Shown: positions 26,880 through 35,752 of the stretch, one piece after another
How the letters are laid out: every line of letters starts with the position of its first letter
How positions within the stretch are numbered: position 1 is the stretch's first letter
Assembly (NCBI GenBank): GCA_021774785.1
Contig: JAJFIQ010000019.1
Span: 310,001-374,000 of the forward strand
Direction: 5' to 3'
Source: Emcibacter sp.
Lineage (GTDB): Bacteria; Pseudomonadota; Alphaproteobacteria; Sphingomonadales; Emcibacteraceae
Length of the DNA: 64,000 nucleotides
Notes under the pieces: generated by a model
What the model was told of the DNA's origin: nothing
Database searches by the model: none
What the model saw: the letters and a program-made list of their open reading frames with translations, nothing else
Translations under genes and position numbers: made by a program

Positions 26880-27668
26880 TCATTGGATAATCATTAATTG
26901 CTCTGGATGGGTAACTTCAATCATAGGGCCATTATATGATTTCAGCCAGCCTCTTACCTCTATTTTTTTACCTTCATAATTCTGAGGGTCAATTTCAGCT
27001 TTGATAAATTTTCGGGCGGCGCGGGATTTGATGACAATAGTGAAATCCTCTTTCCATTCGTCACCAAAATTTAGATAATAAGTTCCGCGAATTTTGGCGA
27101 TATTCCTGACAATGCCTGTAACAAGCTGGAAACTGTTGTGGAACTTTTCGCTTGTTTCCTGCGCTTTGGCTTTATAAAAATCCATCGCCCATATGCCGCT
27201 GTTATTCTGGCGCGCAATTTGTTCATATGCCAACATTTCCGGGGTGATAGCCCTATTATCTGGGAATGTGTAGACCCGTGCCATGCCATATTTTAGCATT
27301 TCACCCTGTACCCATACTCCATCATTCAAAAAAAGATGTGCCAAAGCACGGCCATATCTGTCCTGTCTCTGCCCCCCGAAATACAGGGTAACATATTTTC
27401 CTAGAACAAGATCGGACAGTATTTTCTTTGATTCAAACCCCAAGGGCCAACCTTTAAAATTTTTCCGGCCGAGGGGTAGTTTTGGTGCTTGAATTCCCAC
27501 AAGGCGTACGCGGGTCTGATCCTTCAGAATTACCGTATCACCATCATTTATTTTTATGACCTTTTGGGTAGTTGATTTTTTGAGTTTTTGGCGCAGGTCC
27601 GACGGCTCAGTTTGCCCGAGCGAACTGGCAAAGAACAGGATTAAAAAAAGTGTAATTACCTTGTACAT
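26880..27668 (-). CDS. Exported thermonuclease-like (SNase fold) protein lacking two catalytic acids
   Basis: A 262-residue protein with a signal peptide (about residues 1-19) and a staphylococcal-nuclease fold: NDGDTVIL (41-48), VRLVGIQAPK (54-63), DRYGRALAHL and a SGIW segment. Compared with S. aureus nuclease, the DTPE motif that supplies Asp40 and Glu43 reads QAPK, so the metal ligand and general base are replaced, while Asp21, Arg35 and Arg87 equivalents remain. A C-terminal OB-like domain follows (about 165-262). It may bind nucleic acid without cutting it. ATG 27668 is chosen because the signal peptide starts there; longer starts overlap the divergent GST gene. Confidence 0.75.
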   Translation of the reverse strand: MYKVITLFLILFFASSLGQTEPSDLRQKLKKSTTQKVIKINDGDTVILKDQTRVRLVGIQAPKLPLGRKNFKGWPLGFESKKILSDLVLGKYVTLYFGGQRQDRYGRALAHLFLNDGVWVQGEMLKYGMARVYTFPDNRAITPEMLAYEQIARQNNSGIWAMDFYKAKAQETSEKFHNSFQLVTGIVRNIAKIRGTYYLNFGDEWKEDFTIVIKSRAARKFIKAEIDPQNYEGKKIEVRGWLKSYNGPMIEVTHPEQLMIIQ

Positions 27669-27741
27669 ATTTAAAGCATACCTATTATAGAGTGATATAT
27701 ACAAGATGAATTTCATGCATTCATACATAAAGGAAAAAAAC

Positions 27742-28377
27742 ATGCGCATCATTCACGGGGTTCCCTATGCCAGAACAAATTATATCATTTGGGCCATGAA
27801 GGAATTGGGACTGGAATTTGAAATTAATCCGGTTAACCCTATGGTGGGGGAGACAAAAATGCCGGAACATTTGGCGCGCAACCCCAACGGGTTGATCCCC
27901 GTATTGGAGGAGGATGGTTTTTTTCTCTGGGAAACTATGGCGATCAATTCTTATCTTGCCAAGAATTATGGCGACAATCTATTATGGTCCGCAGAACCCC
28001 ATGAAGAAGCGCTTATTATGCAATGGTGCGTATTCGGAGCCATATATATTGATAAGCCAGCGGTAAATTACATCCTCCATAAACAGGCCCTGCCAGAGGA
28101 GATGCGTGATACGGACAGCCTGCGCCAGGCACAGGAAATGCTTGAGCCACATTTAAAAATTTTAAATGATCATTTTGCCAGCGAAGAATATCTGGTGGGT
28201 GGGCGTTTTACAATTGCCGATCTCAATATTTCTGCCATGCTGGATTATCTCCTTAAATCCCGTTTTGATTTGTCGGAATATACAGAACTTCAGTCATGGT
28301 TGTCCCGTTGTGTGGGACGACCAGCGCGTGTTGAAATGGGTGGGAAGCAGGAAGTAAAACTGAAAAAGCCTTCCTGA
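27742..28377 (+). CDS. Glutathione S-transferase family protein
   Basis: A 211-residue protein with a thioredoxin-fold N-terminal domain (RIIHGVPYARTNYIIWAMKELG, NPNGLIPVLEEDG, ETMAINSYLAKNYG with the glutathione-binding ET/ES pair) and an all-helical C-terminal domain (FTIADLNISAMLDYL). It resembles the broad bacterial GST group; substrate unknown. ATG 27742 is preferred because AAAGGA lies eight bases upstream and the fold starts immediately; upstream ATGs at 27706 and 27715 lack this. It is divergent from the nuclease-like gene. Confidence 0.88.
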   Translation: MRIIHGVPYARTNYIIWAMKELGLEFEINPVNPMVGETKMPEHLARNPNGLIPVLEEDGFFLWETMAINSYLAKNYGDNLLWSAEPHEEALIMQWCVFGAIYIDKPAVNYILHKQALPEEMRDTDSLRQAQEMLEPHLKILNDHFASEEYLVGGRFTIADLNISAMLDYLLKSRFDLSEYTELQSWLSRCVGRPARVEMGGKQEVKLKKPS

Positions 28378-28450
28378 TCCTATTTTACATTGCGCGTACT
28401 GTTGATTCTGTTAGTCTCTCTACATTCAATGAATAGAGGGATATAGATTA

Positions 28451-29770
28451 ATGATTAAAACTTTTGCGCTCGCATTTAGTATTGCCACAATGACCAGTTC
28501 GGCTTTTGCTTACGATTCCATTAAGAAGGATATAGCGAAGGATTATGACAGTTATCTGTCAGACCTATATGTTCATTTCCATGAAAATCCCGAATTGAGT
28601 CTTCAGGAATATAAAACGGCTGCCCGTTTGGCAAAAGAATTAAAGGCAGAAGGCTTTGACGTTACAACGGGCGTTGGTGGAACCGGGGTGGTGGCCATTA
28701 TGAAGAATGGCCTGGGGCCGATGGTGATGATGCGGGCTGACATGGATGGACTTCCCGTTGTCGAGAAATCTGGCCTGTCCTATGCCTCTAAAGCGACCCA
28801 GGATTCTATACAGTCCGGTAAAGTAGAACCCGTGATGCATGCTTGCGGGCATGATGTTCATATTACGAGCCTGGTGGGTACCGCACGGCGTATGGCGGCT
28901 ATGAAAGATAAATGGTCCGGTACATTGATGTTGATTGGTCAACCGGCCGAAGAACGGATCATGGGTGCAAAAGCCATGATGGAAGACAATATATGGCAGC
29001 GGTTTGGAAAACCAGATTATGCCTTGGCATTTCATGTTGATGCCGGGGGAGAGGCTGGTATTATCAATGTATCCGAAGGATCGCCATATGCCGGTTCTGA
29101 TTCAGTGGATATCATTATTCACGGTATTGGTGCCCACGGTGCATACCCCCATGCGGGAAAAGACCCGGTTTTGATTGGGAGCCAGATCGTCATTGCATTG
29201 CAAACCCTTGTATCCCGAGAGCTATCCCCCCGTCAGCCGGGCGTGGTCACCGTGGGGTCTTTTCATTCCGGAACCAAACATAATATTATATCTGATCGGG
29301 CACATTTGCAGGTAACGGTACGGAATACGAATCTGGAAACACGCAAGTTACTGTTGGATGGCATTAAACGTATTGCGGAAAATATGGGAAGAGTAGCTGG
29401 CCTGCCGGAGGATAAATTACCGGAAGTGATCAGAGTTCATGACGGTACACCACCAACGGTCAATAATCCTGAACTTGCCCGTCGGCTTAGAACGGTTTGG
29501 CGCTCTAAAATGGGTGATGATATGGTGGTTGATATTCCGCCAACAGGTATGGGCGCAGAGGATTTTCCCTATTTTACAACGGACCCGGCAATAAAGAGCG
29601 TTTATTTTGCGGTTGGCGGCACGCCAAAAGAGGATTTCGAAAATGCAAAAAATGGTGGGCAGGCTGTGGCAAGCCATCATTCACCGTTGTTTAAAATATC
29701 CCCTGAACCTGCTGTAAAAAACGGGGTTGAGGCAACGGTATATGCGTTACTGGATTTGATGTCGAAGTAG
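28451..29770 (+). CDS. Exported M20 family metallopeptidase / amidohydrolase
   Basis: A 439-residue member of the M20D group (hippurate/IAA-amino-acid hydrolase-like). A signal peptide occupies about residues 1-20 (cut after SAFA). Metal-site motifs: MRADMDGLPV, HACGHDVHITSL, GQPAEER and the C-terminal PTGMGAEDFPYF; a dimerisation lid domain lies between. The enzyme probably hydrolyses N-acyl amino acids or small peptides in the periplasm. GAGGG upstream of the ATG is rather distant (about 13 bases). It stands alone between the GST gene and a convergent transporter gene. Confidence 0.88.
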   Translation: MIKTFALAFSIATMTSSAFAYDSIKKDIAKDYDSYLSDLYVHFHENPELSLQEYKTAARLAKELKAEGFDVTTGVGGTGVVAIMKNGLGPMVMMRADMDGLPVVEKSGLSYASKATQDSIQSGKVEPVMHACGHDVHITSLVGTARRMAAMKDKWSGTLMLIGQPAEERIMGAKAMMEDNIWQRFGKPDYALAFHVDAGGEAGIINVSEGSPYAGSDSVDIIIHGIGAHGAYPHAGKDPVLIGSQIVIALQTLVSRELSPRQPGVVTVGSFHSGTKHNIISDRAHLQVTVRNTNLETRKLLLDGIKRIAENMGRVAGLPEDKLPEVIRVHDGTPPTVNNPELARRLRTVWRSKMGDDMVVDIPPTGMGAEDFPYFTTDPAIKSVYFAVGGTPKEDFENAKNGGQAVASHHSPLFKISPEPAVKNGVEATVYALLDLMSK

Positions 29771-29779
29771 ATATTTATC

Positions 29780-29809
29780 AGGGGAATTTCCAGAAATGGA
29801 TGTTCCCCT
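29780..29809. other. Hairpin between convergent M20 and EamA genes
   Basis: AGGGGAA (29780-29786) pairs with TTCCCCT (29803-29809); the loop contains TTTCCAGAAA, which can extend the structure. TATTTC follows. It is probably a weak terminator serving both convergent genes. Confidence 0.45.
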
Positions 29810-30684
29810 TATTTCTTGCGTAACGCCAGTTGGCCGTAATAATAATTTCCCAGCACGACGATAGCAATGCCCCCGAGAACCATAACTGAGGACAGCATCA
29901 GGCGCAGGCTAATGACCTCATGTGAGAATATAACGCCCCCGATCGTGGCGATCACAGGCACCAGCAATTGCACAACAGCCGCTTTTGAAACCGTAAGCCC
30001 GCCAAGGGCCACATACCAGACAGCATAACCAATACCAGAGGCTATGGCACCAGACAGGACGGCGAGAATGACCCCTTCCTGTGACAGGCTGATATAGGGT
30101 AGTGAGGCCACTAATAAAATTACTACAAAAGGGGTGGTTCGCAGAAAATTATAAGCAGTATCACCAAGGGGGTTTTTCGAGCTCCGTCCTTTAAGGGTGT
30201 ATAGACCCCAAGCGATTCCTGCAACCGACATGAGGAAAAAACCTGTTGCCGATGGTGTTGTCAGACTGGGTTTAAGGAGATAGGCAAAACCAGAAAAAGC
30301 AAGTAACAGGCCAGTCCATTCAGAATAATGTAGCCTGTTTCCCGTAATCAGGCTGATTAAAATCATCGTGATTTGAACCGAACCAAATAAAATCAAGGCA
30401 CCCGTTCCCGTATCCAGCGTAATATAGGCAAAGGAAAAAGTCACCGCATACAGGAATAACATAAACGAGGCAGACCAGCTTCCCTTTGATGTGGCCTTGG
30501 CATTTTTATTGGATATTATTAATATTAAAGTCAGGGTGATAATTCCTGATAACAATCGAATAACAGTAAAACTTGCCGCATCAATAGTATTTTCACCCAA
30601 GGCCAGCCGACAGATAACAGAATTTCCTGCAAAGGCTAAAAGTGCGAAACTTGTGTAAGCAATTGTTTTGGGCAATGCGGTCAT
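29809..30684 (-). CDS. DMT/EamA family transporter
   Basis: A 291-residue inner-membrane protein with ten predicted helices in two EamA repeats (first about residues 5-135, second about 145-285). Conserved spots include the early AFAGNSVICRLAL and the repeat-two SKAAVVQLLVPVIATIGGVI with the helix-breaking prolines of the family. Members export amino acids or metabolites; the substrate is unknown. It starts 12 bases after the PAS_5 gene stop and is third in a likely rnd-PAS_5-eamA operon. The ribosome site (AAGG, 12 bases away) is weak. Confidence 0.88.
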   Translation of the reverse strand: MTALPKTIAYTSFALLAFAGNSVICRLALGENTIDAASFTVIRLLSGIITLTLILIISNKNAKATSKGSWSASFMLFLYAVTFSFAYITLDTGTGALILFGSVQITMILISLITGNRLHYSEWTGLLLAFSGFAYLLKPSLTTPSATGFFLMSVAGIAWGLYTLKGRSSKNPLGDTAYNFLRTTPFVVILLVASLPYISLSQEGVILAVLSGAIASGIGYAVWYVALGGLTVSKAAVVQLLVPVIATIGGVIFSHEVISLRLMLSSVMVLGGIAIVVLGNYYYGQLALRKK

Positions 30685-30696
30685 AGGCGGGCGGCC

Positions 30697-31200
30697 TTAC
30701 TTTGATCGGATGGGATATATTGTGGTTCTTTCATCACCGGGGAATTGATAATGCATGCCAAGAAAAAACATAGTCACATCTTCCCCGTTAGCGGATAAGG
30801 GAAGGGCTATTGTCTGATAATCCAATAGTGATCTGTTTGACCATTTTAACTTATCAAAAAACATATAGGGGCTTTTTTCCTTAACCAGCCAGTCAGATCT
30901 GATTTTCACATGTTTTTCTACCAAAGGAAGTTCATCCAGATATTGTCCCGTGACATCATATCCCATAGCCTTCACGGTTTCGGTGCCAACTAATCTATAT
31001 CTATATCGACGAGGTTGTTGCTCTACATCAACCAGCATAATGTAGGGTAGGAGATTAGTTATATCCGCAGGATTCAAATCAGCGCGGGAAGGCATTTCCC
31101 GCTCACCCTTCATATCAAGCCAATATTGATAGACATTCTTCAAAATGCCACTGGGAATCTCATTCATTGCAAAATGATCAATTAAAACGCCATATTTCAT
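30697..31200 (-). CDS. PAS_5-type domain protein
   Basis: A 167-residue single-domain protein of the same family as that at 3090-3563: VYQYWLDMKGEREMPSRADL (about 24-43), the DITNLLPYIMLVDV strand-turn (about 46-59), then RYRYRLVGTETVKAMGYDVT and the LPL region. This copy fits the family pattern better than the first. It would sense a small ligand in the cytoplasm; no output domain is attached. It follows rnd by nine bases and precedes the EamA transporter, suggesting one transcript. Confidence 0.8.
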   Translation of the reverse strand: MKYGVLIDHFAMNEIPSGILKNVYQYWLDMKGEREMPSRADLNPADITNLLPYIMLVDVEQQPRRYRYRLVGTETVKAMGYDVTGQYLDELPLVEKHVKIRSDWLVKEKSPYMFFDKLKWSNRSLLDYQTIALPLSANGEDVTMFFLGMHYQFPGDERTTIYPIRSK

Positions 31201-31209
31201 GCAAAGGCC

Positions 31210-31824
31210 CTAACTATGGGAAAAAATATCTTGTTCATTCCATCCCAACAGATCAAGGTCCGTTCGGGTTGGTAAGAACTCAAAACAGGAGTTTGCCAGT
31301 TCCATACGTCCTGCCCGTTCCAGCATCACATTCAGTCGATTGACCAGTTTATGCAGGTATAGGACGTCCGAAGCGGCATATTCCAATTGTTCCTGAGATA
31401 ATTCATCGGCTCCCCAGTCAGAACTTTGTTGTTTTTTTGAAATGTCAACGCCGATCAACTCCCGGCACAGATCTTTCAGGCCGTGACGATCCGTATAGGT
31501 GCGAACAAGACGTGAAGCAATCTTAGTGCAGTAAACGGGCCGTACCCTCGCATCCAGATATTTATTCAGTACAGCCACATCAAAACGGGCAAAGTGAAAA
31601 ATTTTGATCAGGTTATGATCTTCCAGCATGGCTTTCAGGTTAGGGGCTGTTGTTTGTCCCTGTGCAATCTGGACAAGATGAGCCTTGCCATCGCCCCCTG
31701 ACAATTGAATCAGGCATAATCGGTCCCTATGGGGATTCAATCCCATGGTCTCTGTATCAATGGCCACGGAGCCTGAGAATTTGACATTATCTGGTAGATC
31801 GCCTCGGTGCAGTTCTATAGACAT
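31210..31824 (-). CDS. rnd: Ribonuclease D-like 3'-5' exonuclease
   Basis: A 204-residue DEDDy exonuclease. The four metal-binding acids and the tyrosine are visible: D23 and E25 in AIDTETMG, D82 in FARFDVAV, and Y149/D153 in EYAASDVLYL. The HRDC domains of E. coli RNase D are missing, giving the short form common in alphaproteobacteria. It trims tRNA or other RNA 3' ends. AAGGA six bases before the ATG fits. It is first in a probable three-gene operon with the PAS_5 and EamA genes. Confidence 0.9.
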   Translation of the reverse strand: MSIELHRGDLPDNVKFSGSVAIDTETMGLNPHRDRLCLIQLSGGDGKAHLVQIAQGQTTAPNLKAMLEDHNLIKIFHFARFDVAVLNKYLDARVRPVYCTKIASRLVRTYTDRHGLKDLCRELIGVDISKKQQSSDWGADELSQEQLEYAASDVLYLHKLVNRLNVMLERAGRMELANSCFEFLPTRTDLDLLGWNEQDIFSHS

Positions 31825-32003
31825 GTATGTCCTTTTTTAAATTAATGACTTATGCAATTTTCTTAAATTATATCGCGAAGTGGGCACAACAGGCAACTAA
31901 TATTGCTAGTTTTTACTAAACGTCCAATTAAGGGTACAAAAAAACAAAACGAACGATATGATGAAGCCAAATTTAATCGTCAACAGAGACAAAAGGAATG
32001 CAT

Positions 32004-32615
32004 ATGGGATTTTATGAAAATCATATATTACCCCACGTCATAAACCTTGCCTGTGGTGTTAAACCCGTACGCCGCCAACGTGAGAAGGTTGTGCCCAGCG
32101 CCCAGGGAAAGGTGCTTGAGGTTGGTATGGGTACAGGCTTGAATATGCCCTATTATAACGGTGATTTGGTCGATGTTATTTATGGTCTGGAGCCAAATGC
32201 AAAATCATGCGAAATGGCCGCCGACCCCATATTGAAGGCAGGTTTAAATGTCGATTTCATTGGTCTTGACGGACAGGAAATACCACTAGACAATAATAGC
32301 GTTGATACAGTTGTGTTAACTTATACCCTTTGCACGATCCCGGATGCCCGTAAAGCAGTGAAAGAGATGAGACGGGTTTTAAAACCCGGTGGGAAATTAT
32401 TATTTTCCGAGCATGGTAAGGCCCCCGATGAAGCGGTGAGGAAGTGGCAGGAGCGCATAAACCCCATGTGGAAAATACTGGGTGGTGGCTGTAACCTAAA
32501 CCGCAATATTCCGGATCTGATCAAAAATGGGGATTTTACCATTGAGGCTTTGGATGAAATGTATCTACCGGGTCCGAAATTTGCAACTTACACCTATTGG
32601 GGCTCTGCCATTTAA
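32004..32615 (+). CDS. Class I SAM-dependent methyltransferase
   Basis: A 203-residue cytosolic methyltransferase of the UbiE/phospholipid-methyltransferase-like type. The SAM motif LEVGMGTGLN lies at about residues 36-45, the acidic post-I strand is GLEPNAKSCE, and motif III is LKPGGKLLFSEHG. A C-terminal substrate region (GGGCNLNRNIPDLI) follows. Two in-frame ATGs exist, 31998 and 32004; AAAAGGA is directly against the first, so 32004 with six bases of spacing is preferred. The acceptor molecule is not identifiable. Confidence 0.85.
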   Translation: MGFYENHILPHVINLACGVKPVRRQREKVVPSAQGKVLEVGMGTGLNMPYYNGDLVDVIYGLEPNAKSCEMAADPILKAGLNVDFIGLDGQEIPLDNNSVDTVVLTYTLCTIPDARKAVKEMRRVLKPGGKLLFSEHGKAPDEAVRKWQERINPMWKILGGGCNLNRNIPDLIKNGDFTIEALDEMYLPGPKFATYTYWGSAI

Positions 32616-32683
32616 GGTTTTTTCGCCGAAAGTAACATGTGACACATTAAGTGCCTATAGGATAGGATGCTGAAAATGATGTT

Positions 32684-32770
32684 TGGTGCCCAGAAGAGGA
32701 CTCGAACCTCCACGTCTATACAGACACTAGCACCTGAAGCTAGCGCGTCTACCAATTCCGCCATCTGGGC
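32684..32770 (-). tRNA. tRNA-Leu (anticodon CAG)
   Basis: The 87-nt gene is read on the minus strand from GCCCAGATGGCGGAATTGG to CTGGGCACCA. The acceptor arms GCCCAGA and TCTGGGC pair, the anticodon stem CTAGC/GCTAG holds loop TTCAGGT with anticodon CAG, the long variable arm of a class II tRNA is present, and the T-arm has GGTTCGAGTCC. The terminal CCA is encoded. The core closely follows tRNA-Leu(CAG) of enteric bacteria. Confidence 0.97.
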
Positions 32771-32908
32771 AACATGATTAGTGTGCTGTGATTACGATCA
32801 CAACAGGATAAAGTCAAGTGGTGAAATGAAATAATTAAAATACGCTGGACTATAGTACGGGGGAAAGATAAAAAGGCGGGTATATATACAGCTTTTCTGG
32901 AGAGATTA

Positions 32909-33853
32909 ATGGCACAACAACTGGTGACAATTTTTGGGGGTGCGGGTTTTGTTGGCACTACTTTGGTGGAACATCTGGCCAAGACGGGGGTGCGCATCCG
33001 TGTTGCTGTCCGGCGTCCTAATTCATCGATGCATGTTAAACCTTTGGGAGACGTGGGGCAGGTGCAGGTCGTACAGGCCAACTTGCGGGATGAGGATTCG
33101 GTACGGGCCGCCATTAGAGGGTCCGATGCGGTGATTAATCTTGTGGGTATTTTGTATGAAACGGGGGCCCAGAAATTTAATGCCGTCCATGGGAAAGGCG
33201 CTGAAACTGTGGCCCGTGTAAGTGCCGAGCTTGGGGTCACATCGCTGGTTCATATGTCTGCGATCGGTGCCGATGAAGAATCACCCGCCCTTTATGCCCA
33301 GAGCAAGGCACTTGGTGAAAAGCTTGTGAAGGCCGTTTTCCCCGATGCTACCATCATTCGCCCTAGTGTTGTTTTCGGGACCGGTGACGGGTTGTTTAAC
33401 CGCTTTGCACAGGCCGCGAGCCTGCCTTTATTACCGGTATTTTCCGGTGACACCAAATTCCAGCCTGTCTATGTGGGTGACGTGGTTAAAGTCATAATCA
33501 GGGCCCTGAGTGATAGCAAAATGCAGGGCGAGACATATGAACTGGGCGGCGCGGATGTCTATAGCCTGCGGGAGATAATGCAGCTTGCGGCGAAAGAAGC
33601 CATGCAGAATGTGTGGTTTGTGGATGTCCCGGATTTTATTGCGCCGTTTAAGGTGTTTTTTCTGGGGCTTTTGCCGAATCCGACGATCACGTTGGATCAG
33701 CTCAGAATGTTGGGCAAGGATAATGTAGTTGGAGCGGATGCTCAGGGCTTATCTGAACTAGGCATTACCCCAACCCTAGTGGAGGCTGTTCTGCCAACAT
33801 ATCTGCACCAATACCGCCCCAAAGGCCAATTTGCCGAGGATGTAAAAATTTAG
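32909..33853 (+). CDS. Complex I NDUFA9-like NAD(P)-binding protein
   Basis: A 314-residue atypical short-chain dehydrogenase/epimerase of the NDUFA9 group. The nucleotide-binding motif GGAGFVG is at residues 10-16, with [16 protein letters not shown] and YAQSKALGE downstream. The last is where catalytic Tyr-x-x-x-Lys would be; here YxxSK is shifted, as in the accessory complex I subunit. In alphaproteobacteria these proteins are thought to assist or stabilise complex I, or act in quinone-related steps. The stop overlaps the convergent galE stop by four bases. Confidence 0.88.
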   Translation: MAQQLVTIFGGAGFVGTTLVEHLAKTGVRIRVAVRRPNSSMHVKPLGDVGQVQVVQANLRDEDSVRAAIRGSDAVINLVGILYETGAQKFNAVHGKGAETVARVSAELGVTSLVHMSAIGADEESPALYAQSKALGEKLVKAVFPDATIIRPSVVFGTGDGLFNRFAQAASLPLLPVFSGDTKFQPVYVGDVVKVIIRALSDSKMQGETYELGGADVYSLREIMQLAAKEAMQNVWFVDVPDFIAPFKVFFLGLLPNPTITLDQLRMLGKDNVVGADAQGLSELGITPTLVEAVLPTYLHQYRPKGQFAEDVKI

Positions 33854-34863
33854 TAGCCGTTAGGGTTCTTTGATTGCCAGTTCCAGGCGTGACGAACCAT
33901 ATCTTCAAGGCTGTGACTTGCTGTCCAGTTTAGCTCCTGCTTGGCTAAGGCGGGGTCAGCGTAACAGGTGGCGATATCGCCGTCGCGACGTGGGGCCATT
34001 CGGGTCGGAATTTTAATGCCGTTGGCCTGTTCAAATGCCTTAACCATTTCCAGAACGCTATAGCCCGTCCCTGTGCCCAGGTTATAGGTGACAAGCCCGG
34101 AATTTTCCATCAGTTTATCAAGCGCCTTAAGGTGACCAATGGCCAGATCGACCACATGAATATAATCGCGCACACCCGTACCATCCGGAGTGGGATAATC
34201 ATCACCGAAAACTGAAAGCTCTTTGAGCTTACCCACGGCCACTTGAGTGATATAGGGCATCAGGTTATTGGGGATATCTGTCGGGTCTTCCCCGATCAGG
34301 CCACTTTCATGGGCACCAACCGGATTAAAATAACGTAATCTAACGATATTCCACCTTGGGTCTGCCGTTGTGAGGTCAGCCAGAATATTTTCAATCATCA
34401 ATTTTGAGGTGCCATAAGGATTAGTCGTGCCGCCGGTGGGGAAATCTTCCCGAATGGGTACGCTTGCGGGATCGCCGTAAACCGTAGCGGATGAACTAAA
34501 CACAAGGTTGCGTACATCATATTTTTCCATGACCTGACACAGAGTTAGTGTGCCGACCACATTATTCTGGTAATAGGCGAGGGGCTTGGACACGCTTTCA
34601 GCCACAGCCTTCAGGCCAGCAAAATGAATAACTGCGTCAAATTTCTCGGCGGTAAAGATATCTTCCAATCCCGCCTGATTCAATATATCAAGTTTATGAA
34701 AAGAAAGACTGTTTTTGCCGGTGATATTTTTCACTCGCTGCAAGGATTTTTCGCAGGAATTTGACAGATTATCAATCACCGTTACATCGTGCCGGGCTTG
34801 CAGAAGTTCAAGCACTGTATGACTGCCAATATATCCTGAACCGCCTGTGACCAGTATTTTCAT
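33850..34863 (-). CDS. galE: UDP-glucose 4-epimerase
   Basis: A 337-residue extended SDR that interconverts UDP-glucose and UDP-galactose for cell-surface sugars. GGSGYIGSH (7-15) binds NAD; the catalytic pair is in SSSATVYG and [11 protein letters not shown] (Tyr-x-x-x-Lys); [12 protein letters not shown] is the family substrate loop. Length equals that of E. coli GalE (338). AAGGG stands six bases before the ATG. It lies downstream of, and on the same strand as, the Had/Dch operon, 70 bases after its last gene, so read-through transcription is possible, but a functional link is doubtful. Confidence 0.95.
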   Translation of the reverse strand: MKILVTGGSGYIGSHTVLELLQARHDVTVIDNLSNSCEKSLQRVKNITGKNSLSFHKLDILNQAGLEDIFTAEKFDAVIHFAGLKAVAESVSKPLAYYQNNVVGTLTLCQVMEKYDVRNLVFSSSATVYGDPASVPIREDFPTGGTTNPYGTSKLMIENILADLTTADPRWNIVRLRYFNPVGAHESGLIGEDPTDIPNNLMPYITQVAVGKLKELSVFGDDYPTPDGTGVRDYIHVVDLAIGHLKALDKLMENSGLVTYNLGTGTGYSVLEMVKAFEQANGIKIPTRMAPRRDGDIATCYADPALAKQELNWTASHSLEDMVRHAWNWQSKNPNGY

Positions 34864-34933
34864 AGTTACCCTTATAAATAAAGGCTAAGTTTTACAGATA
34901 TATTTGGAAAGAACAAGAATTCTTATGTAGTCA

Positions 34934-35752
34934 TTAGGCCGTTTGACCATGAACAGCCGCCCCGATGGCTCCACAATATTGCGCATTAGGGGCGAGCATG
35001 GTTTTTATGTTTGGATTGGCCTCACTGAGTTTTTCAGTGAACATTTCAACCAGTTTTGGGTGAAAACGCAGAACCCCGCCGGAAAAAGCGACGATGTCCG
35101 TAGTGATGCTGGTCATTTCCATCACTCTCTTTACCACCGAGCTATAAAGGGCATAAATGATATTTTCAACCCGCTCGCCATTCATGAGTACTTTGATGAC
35201 TTCCTGCCCCGAAAAGACCGTGCAGTAACTATTCAGGGATAGTTCCTTGTCGTTGCCACTTGCTAGGCTGGTCATATCTCCAAGGGGTACTTCAAGGCGA
35301 TGGCCCAGTTCCTCTATATAGGCTCCGGTCCCGGCGGCACATTTACGGTTGATTATGAATTGGTCGACTTTCTCGTGATCAATTGAGATGATCTTGGAAT
35401 CCTGACCACCAATATCGATGATGCTATAGGCTTTGTTTAATTCAAGCTGATTCTGGACACCGATGAAATGGGCCTTGATTTCAGTCAGGGCATCATGGGC
35501 GAAGCTGATATATTTACGGCCATATCCGGTGGCGACAATCTTGTGACCGGACTTGATTTCATCACTATCATCTGTGACAAAGGGCGAAAGATCGCCTTCC
35601 TCGCCGGACAGGGCGTGCCGCACATGATCCTGTAAGGGAAACAGGGTCTTTTGTTTGCGTTTCAGCAGAATAGTACCTTGTGTGTCAAGGGCAACAACCT
35701 TGATCTCTGAGCTTCCACAATCAACACCCCAATAAATTTCATCCGTTGTCAT
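34934..35752 (-). CDS. BadF/BcrD/HgdC-type ATPase, activator of the adjacent Fe-S reductase
   Basis: A 272-residue ASKHA-fold ATPase of the 2-hydroxyacyl-CoA dehydratase activase/benzoyl-CoA reductase ATPase family. GVDCGSSEIKVV begins the fold, IIDIGGQDSK is the second phosphate loop, and the two cysteines that bridge a [4Fe-4S] cluster across the homodimer are C138 (RKCAAGTGAYIEE) and C177 (NSYCTVFSGQEVI). It couples ATP hydrolysis to electron injection into a partner, here the preceding gene. ATG 35752 overlaps the partner's TGA by one base; an in-frame TTG at 35755 is less likely. One activase only, whereas benzoyl-CoA reductase has two ATPase subunits. Confidence 0.92.
   Translation of the reverse strand: MTTDEIYWGVDCGSSEIKVVALDTQGTILLKRKQKTLFPLQDHVRHALSGEEGDLSPFVTDDSDEIKSGHKIVATGYGRKYISFAHDALTEIKAHFIGVQNQLELNKAYSIIDIGGQDSKIISIDHEKVDQFIINRKCAAGTGAYIEELGHRLEVPLGDMTSLASGNDKELSLNSYCTVFSGQEVIKVLMNGERVENIIYALYSSVVKRVMEMTSITTDIVAFSGGVLRFHPKLVEMFTEKLSEANPNIKTMLAPNAQYCGAIGAAVHGQTA

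Noticed and set aside
31941-31960. ACGAACGATA, half of the Had operon palindrome, upstream of the methyltransferase gene
   Set aside because: Only one half-site is present with no matching second arm, so chance similarity is likely.
32684-32770. tRNA-Leu as an integration (att) site for a mobile element
   Set aside because: No integrase and no repeated tRNA 3' end were found nearby.
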